Assembly: GCA_016861345.1 (NCBI GenBank)
Contig: BOLD01000009.1
Location: 1-64,000, forward strand
Direction: 5' to 3'
Source of the DNA: Oligoflexia bacterium
Lineage (GTDB): Bacteria; Bdellovibrionota; Bdellovibrionia; Bdellovibrionales; Bdellovibrionaceae
Length of the DNA stretch: 64,000 bases
In this document: positions 59,901 to 64,000 of the stretch, in pieces
Layout of the letters: each line of letters opens with the position of its first letter
Position numbering within the stretch: the first letter of the stretch is position 1
Notes under the pieces: generated by a model
What the model was told of the DNA's origin: nothing
What the model saw: the letters and a program-made list of their open reading frames with translations, nothing else
The model's database searches: none
Translations under genes and position numbers: made by a program

Positions 59901-62000
59901 TTAAAACCCAGGTTGATTCTTAATGGAGCCCGTCACGCCCTTACCACCAAGCTCGAGATCTGATTTTCGAAGATATTCTCCATCCACAATTTTCACAGAA
60001 TACCCCACCCGTCCGCCAGCGTAGCAGTTTCCTGTTGTGGCAAACTCGGGTCCCCGGTCATCAGGAATAGAAGCGTTTTCGCACTTTCCAAAATAATCAG
60101 GGCTCAAAGAGGGTTCCTCGGGTCCCTTTGCCTTAAAGCCAGTTAAGAGTTCAGGCCAGGCTTTGACGTAATACTTTAAAATATTTTGAACATCGATAAT
60201 GTTTTTATCCTGAACCCTCTTGATCATTTCTTTTATGGACCAAATCTTCCACCCTTCGGTGTTTTTTCTCATTCCCAAATCGCCACGGATATTAAAATCG
60301 AACTGATTCTCTGAGCTTTTTGAATTAATTAACCGCAGATAATAATTTCTGTAAAAATCAGGCTCGATCGAAAAATAGGCCGCATCAAAATTAGTGGGCG
60401 CAATCACTGCTAGCTCAGCGTCTCTCATCACAGGGGGTGGAGAGTTTTTATCTATGTCCCAAGCCAAGATATCCCCATCTGTTCCGGGAGAATCAATCCA
60501 TCTATTGGGGTCCACAATCTCATCCCACCAGCGAAGATCCATTTGCATTCCTGAGTAGTGTTTTTTTATAACCGAGTTAAATTGTGTGATATTCATTCTC
60601 GATTTCGTTCCAATATCATCACCGATGTAACGGGGATAGTCCGCGCGCAATCGGGGATCACTGGTGTCTGCAAATGAATCTGGAGGTATAATTCTAGTTG
60701 GACTGATTTTTTCAACATCATCGCCCTGATCTGACATTTTCGAACTTTGACTCCACTGCTTTTTGTACCAAGGCCCCACAGAACCACCAAAAGGTTTGGC
60801 ATAAGCTTTTGCTCGAAGAGTCACTTGTCCAAATGGAGAAAATGGAATTTGAGGAGTGGTCTTTGCCTCGACCCCCACATAAGACATGCACCAAGGATTT
60901 TTCTCAAAACCTAAAGTGGATTTCCACATTTTCTGAGCGGGATTGCTGCCATCTGGCTCTTGAACGTAGGGGTTCATCCCTTTGATGTTGGGCCAAAATG
61001 GACTACCTGTCAGATCCGGTTCGTTCGCGGGATCAAATCCGTTGGCATTGATTAATCGAGGGACATAGTTCACTGACGTACCGCCATGACAGACTCCGAC
61101 AAAGGCTTGGTAGACGGGATAGACGCTAATTTCATTGAGCCACCCTGGGGGCATCTCATCTCCACCCAGACTTCGGCACTCGCCAGCCCCCATGGAATTA
61201 AAAAATTTAATTTCTAAATCTTTGGCTTCCTTATTCTGATAGGTCAGATTGTTTTTTAATGTTTTCTCAACACCCTCTTTAACGGACTCGCCATCAAAAT
61301 CTTTAAAATCATCCGTGGACTTACTCATTCGGTTGGCCATTTTATAAAGAATCTTTTTTCGATTATAAACATCCAACTTATAGGCAAAAATAAATCGATA
61401 AAGCGAGTAAATGCTCAAAGGACTTTTCTGGGCACAGTCGCTTTTAACCTGTTGCCGAACCGCCTCTGAGAAATTAATAACTCCGCTTTGAAAGGCGATA
61501 AAAGGATTCACCACAAAGTTTCCGCTGACGAAACTGGGCTTTCCTGGCAAGGGAATGCTCATTGCCCTTTCGTTATCCTTGCAGTAATTCTCTTTTGTGC
61601 TGTCGCTGGGATTCATATGGGTAAAGGGATAATACAAGGTGCAAAACGTCGGCAGATCCACACCCACCGAATTCGTATTATCTTCAATTCCCTGATAAGC
61701 CAAATAACCAAAGTTTCCAATATGACGGTATCGATAGCTCAGTAATTTCCAGCTTTGTCGAATCTGGTAATTGGTGTGGGCGACAAAATTTAAAATCTCT
61801 GCCTGTTTCATCGCGCCGTAATAGGCCGCCAAGTCCACAGAATTTTGCAAATTAATTTTATGATGCACAAGAAGACCCACGTTAATCAACATGGCAAAGA
61901 AAGCGAACAAGACTTGAAAAATCAGTGCGACAAAAAGAGCGACCTGCCCCTTTTGATTTTTGAACAATTTTGCAAATAGCTTTTTCTTTTGCATCATCAT
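59901..62000 (-). CDS. TadG/TadE-like pilus-assembly protein
   Basis: N-terminal KNQKGQVALFVALIFQVLFAFFAMLINVGLLVHHKINLQNSVDLAAYYGAM. Confidence 0.72.
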   Translation of the reverse strand: MMMQKKKLFAKLFKNQKGQVALFVALIFQVLFAFFAMLINVGLLVHHKINLQNSVDLAAYYGAMKQAEILNFVAHTNYQIRQSWKLLSYRYRHIGNFGYLAYQGIEDNTNSVGVDLPTFCTLYYPFTHMNPSDSTKENYCKDNERAMSIPLPGKPSFVSGNFVVNPFIAFQSGVINFSEAVRQQVKSDCAQKSPLSIYSLYRFIFAYKLDVYNRKKILYKMANRMSKSTDDFKDFDGESVKEGVEKTLKNNLTYQNKEAKDLEIKFFNSMGAGECRSLGGDEMPPGWLNEISVYPVYQAFVGVCHGGTSVNYVPRLINANGFDPANEPDLTGSPFWPNIKGMNPYVQEPDGSNPAQKMWKSTLGFEKNPWCMSYVGVEAKTTPQIPFSPFGQVTLRAKAYAKPFGGSVGPWYKKQWSQSSKMSDQGDDVEKISPTRIIPPDSFADTSDPRLRADYPRYIGDDIGTKSRMNITQFNSVIKKHYSGMQMDLRWWDEIVDPNRWIDSPGTDGDILAWDIDKNSPPPVMRDAELAVIAPTNFDAAYFSIEPDFYRNYYLRLINSKSSENQFDFNIRGDLGMRKNTEGWKIWSIKEMIKRVQDKNIIDVQNILKYYVKAWPELLTGFKAKGPEEPSLSPDYFGKCENASIPDDRGPEFATTGNCYAGGRVGYSVKIVDGEYLRKSDLELGGKGVTGSIKNQPGF

Positions 62001-62104
62001 GACGAAATAATATTGTACTCGACTTGGAAATCTTTGACAGAAAATCATGCGCACGACAGACTTTTATCCACAGGTATTTTTTGTTTGATGAAGGAGTCCC
62101 GACT

Positions 62105-63043
62105 ATGGTCCGTATCTTGATCTTATCAAATGTCTTCGCGCTACTGCTGACAGTCTCTTTTGCCAAGGCCGAAATTTTATTTGAAGGGTACTCAAAAATT
62201 ATCTCCGGCGGAGTTCACGTTGGCTACATCATCAATCGCTATGAATACGACGCCAAGAAAAAACAATTTTCTTCAATCAGCTTTTTAAAAACAAATGAGC
62301 TTGGCGGCAACATCACAGAAAGTCTGCGTGCACTGGCTGGTGATGATCTGAAACCTATTTCCTATTCATACACCACCTTAATCGGTGGTGCTGCAAAAAC
62401 AATTGATGCCCAATTTGAAAAAAACAAAATGCTCGCCACTGTCAAAGACGGTGAAAAAATAGAAAAAATCTCAAAAGATCTTCCAAAGGGAACTTTTCTT
62501 TCGACTTTTTTAGTCTATGTCATGCTGAAAAGTCCCCAAGGGTTAAAGCCGGACACAAAATATGAATATCAAGCCATCGCTGAAGAGGACGCAGCTATTC
62601 AAAAAGGAATGGCTATGGTGAAAACTCTTGAAGACGTGAATGGCCTGAAGGCCCTACGTGTTCTGAATGAATTTAAAAACACAAAATTTATTTCCTATGT
62701 CAGCGAGCGGGGCGAAGTTTTCTCAACAAAATCTCCCGTGCAAGGAATTGCCACTGAACTGATGGCTCAACCCAGCCTGGCCACTGGGAACTTTGGTGTC
62801 CCCTCTTCATTGCTGATTAATCTTTTTGGCTCTGTTCCCACTGGAGTCACTAACGAGGTCTCGAAAAAAGCCCAACAAGGTCCATCTGGTGATGTCGGCC
62901 CTCAAGAGCCCCTGCCTGGAAAACAAAAGGGCATTCCACCCAGCAACAAGGGCATTCTTCTGAAGTCTGGCCAACCGAAAAATCAAGAGACAGCACCTGC
63001 TGAATCTCCAGCTCCGACACCAGAAAAGAAAAAGGGCAACTAA
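62105..63043 (+). CDS. Secreted protein of unknown function
   Basis: Signal peptide MVRILILSNVFALLLTVSFAKA; Pro/Lys-rich C-terminus. Confidence 0.65.
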   Translation: MVRILILSNVFALLLTVSFAKAEILFEGYSKIISGGVHVGYIINRYEYDAKKKQFSSISFLKTNELGGNITESLRALAGDDLKPISYSYTTLIGGAAKTIDAQFEKNKMLATVKDGEKIEKISKDLPKGTFLSTFLVYVMLKSPQGLKPDTKYEYQAIAEEDAAIQKGMAMVKTLEDVNGLKALRVLNEFKNTKFISYVSERGEVFSTKSPVQGIATELMAQPSLATGNFGVPSSLLINLFGSVPTGVTNEVSKKAQQGPSGDVGPQEPLPGKQKGIPPSNKGILLKSGQPKNQETAPAESPAPTPEKKKGN

Positions 63044-63045
63044 GA

Positions 63046-64000
63046 ATGCGCAAACTGATTGGGCAGCAAATGATGATCGGGGTTTCGGGACTAACCCTGA
63101 CTGCTGAAGAGAAAAAATTTATCGTTCAAAATAATATTGCGGGTGTGACTTTGTTTGGTCGCAACGTGAAAGAGCCTCATCAAGTCAGAGAACTCTGTAA
63201 AGAACTGCAATCACTCCGACATCAAATGCCTGATCGAGCTCCGCTTTTCATCGCCATTGACATGGAGGGCGGCCGTGTCGCCAGATTAAAAGCTCCTTTC
63301 ACTGTTTGGCCTCCGCTCAAAAAACTCGGCGATCTGGATTCCCCAGCGGCTTCGTTTCACTTAGCTTACTACATGGGGCTGGAGTTAAAATCAGTTGGAA
63401 TTAATTTGGATTTTGCTCCTTGTGTGGATGTGTACACAAATCCGAAGAACACCGTGATTGGTGATCGTTCAATCAGTACTGATTTTGAAGTCGTTGCTAA
63501 GCATGCCTCGGCCCTGGTGCGAGGTTATCTTGAATCTGAAGTTATTCCCTGTGCAAAACATTTTCCTGGCCATGGCAACACCTTAATTGACAGTCATCTG
63601 GATTTGCCGGTTGAAGAAATCAGTCTTGAAGAATTAAAAGCTCGCGAGATTATTCCCTTCATCAAGTCGGTGAAATCTCGAGTCCCTATGATCATGACCG
63701 CTCACATTCTTTATAAAAATATTGATCCTGATTGGCCGGCCACTTTGTCTGAGTTCTTCATTCAAAAACTGCTTCGTGATGAACTCAAATTCAAAGGTCT
63801 TGTCGTCACTGATGATTTAGGAATGAAGGCCATGTCCGCTCACTACGGAGTAGGCCAGATCCCCGTGCGCGCTCTCAAGGCTGGAGCAAATTTATTATTG
63901 TATTGTAACGAGTTTGATACTCCACCGCAGGCCATGGATTCGATCGAAAAAGCTCTTCAAGACAATACTTTGAGTAAAGATCTTGTCGCCGATAATTCTC
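63046..64000 (+). CDS. nagZ: Beta-N-acetylhexosaminidase (GH3), truncated by window end
   Basis: Direct translation MRKLIGQQMMIGVSG...IDMEGGRVARL...KHFPGHGNTLIDSHLDLP...VTDDLGMKAMS, open to base 64000. Confidence 0.92.
   Translation, partial: MRKLIGQQMMIGVSGLTLTAEEKKFIVQNNIAGVTLFGRNVKEPHQVRELCKELQSLRHQMPDRAPLFIAIDMEGGRVARLKAPFTVWPPLKKLGDLDSPAASFHLAYYMGLELKSVGINLDFAPCVDVYTNPKNTVIGDRSISTDFEVVAKHASALVRGYLESEVIPCAKHFPGHGNTLIDSHLDLPVEEISLEELKAREIIPFIKSVKSRVPMIMTAHILYKNIDPDWPATLSEFFIQKLLRDELKFKGLVVTDDLGMKAMSAHYGVGQIPVRALKAGANLLLYCNEFDTPPQAMDSIEKALQDNTLSKDLVADNS

Noticed and set aside
1-64000. CRISPR array or prophage
   Set aside because: No regularly spaced repeats or phage structural/integrase genes seen; the only mobile-type gene is the RAYT at 42113-42601.

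Overview
This is a dense bacterial chromosomal window of about 60 genes. Gene content is compatible with a Bdellovibrionota-type Gram-negative, but that is inference only. Recognisable content: a divergent SelO-like protein, a tail protease, hldD, a long aromatic amino-acid hydroxylase, class I fumarase, an AarF kinase, a GT22-like mannosyltransferase, oxyR/ahpC/ahpF, a stress locus (CBS, Hsp20, Usp, PRTase-hydrolase-erythromycin-esterase fusion, Lon-like protease), tRNA-Ser(GGA), FAH/maiA, ctaB, a FabH-like/ligase/SDR/hydrolase cluster, a RAYT transposase, secA, trmL, a GcvH-like acidic protein, guaD-xdhABC-hemerythrin, pstSCAB, a TadG-like protein and a truncated nagZ. The main discovery candidate is at 17.43-19.74 kb. 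It holds two diverged copies of a ~0.8-kb non-coding sequence on the minus strand. Several helices are kept between the copies by compensatory or minus-strand-specific G-U changes, GNRA loops are kept despite loop substitutions, and each copy ends in a terminator-like stem. Each copy begins just downstream of a -24/-12 (sigma-54-like) promoter and lies immediately upstream of a stress gene (CBS or hsp20). The same promoter type, with a shared GWCARnnTGNC-like upstream motif, precedes usp, the PRTase/esterase fusion and the CBS-Lon operon. Together these suggest one sigma-54-controlled stress regulon that includes a pair of giant structured RNAs. All product calls come from motif recognition in the translations; no database search was run.
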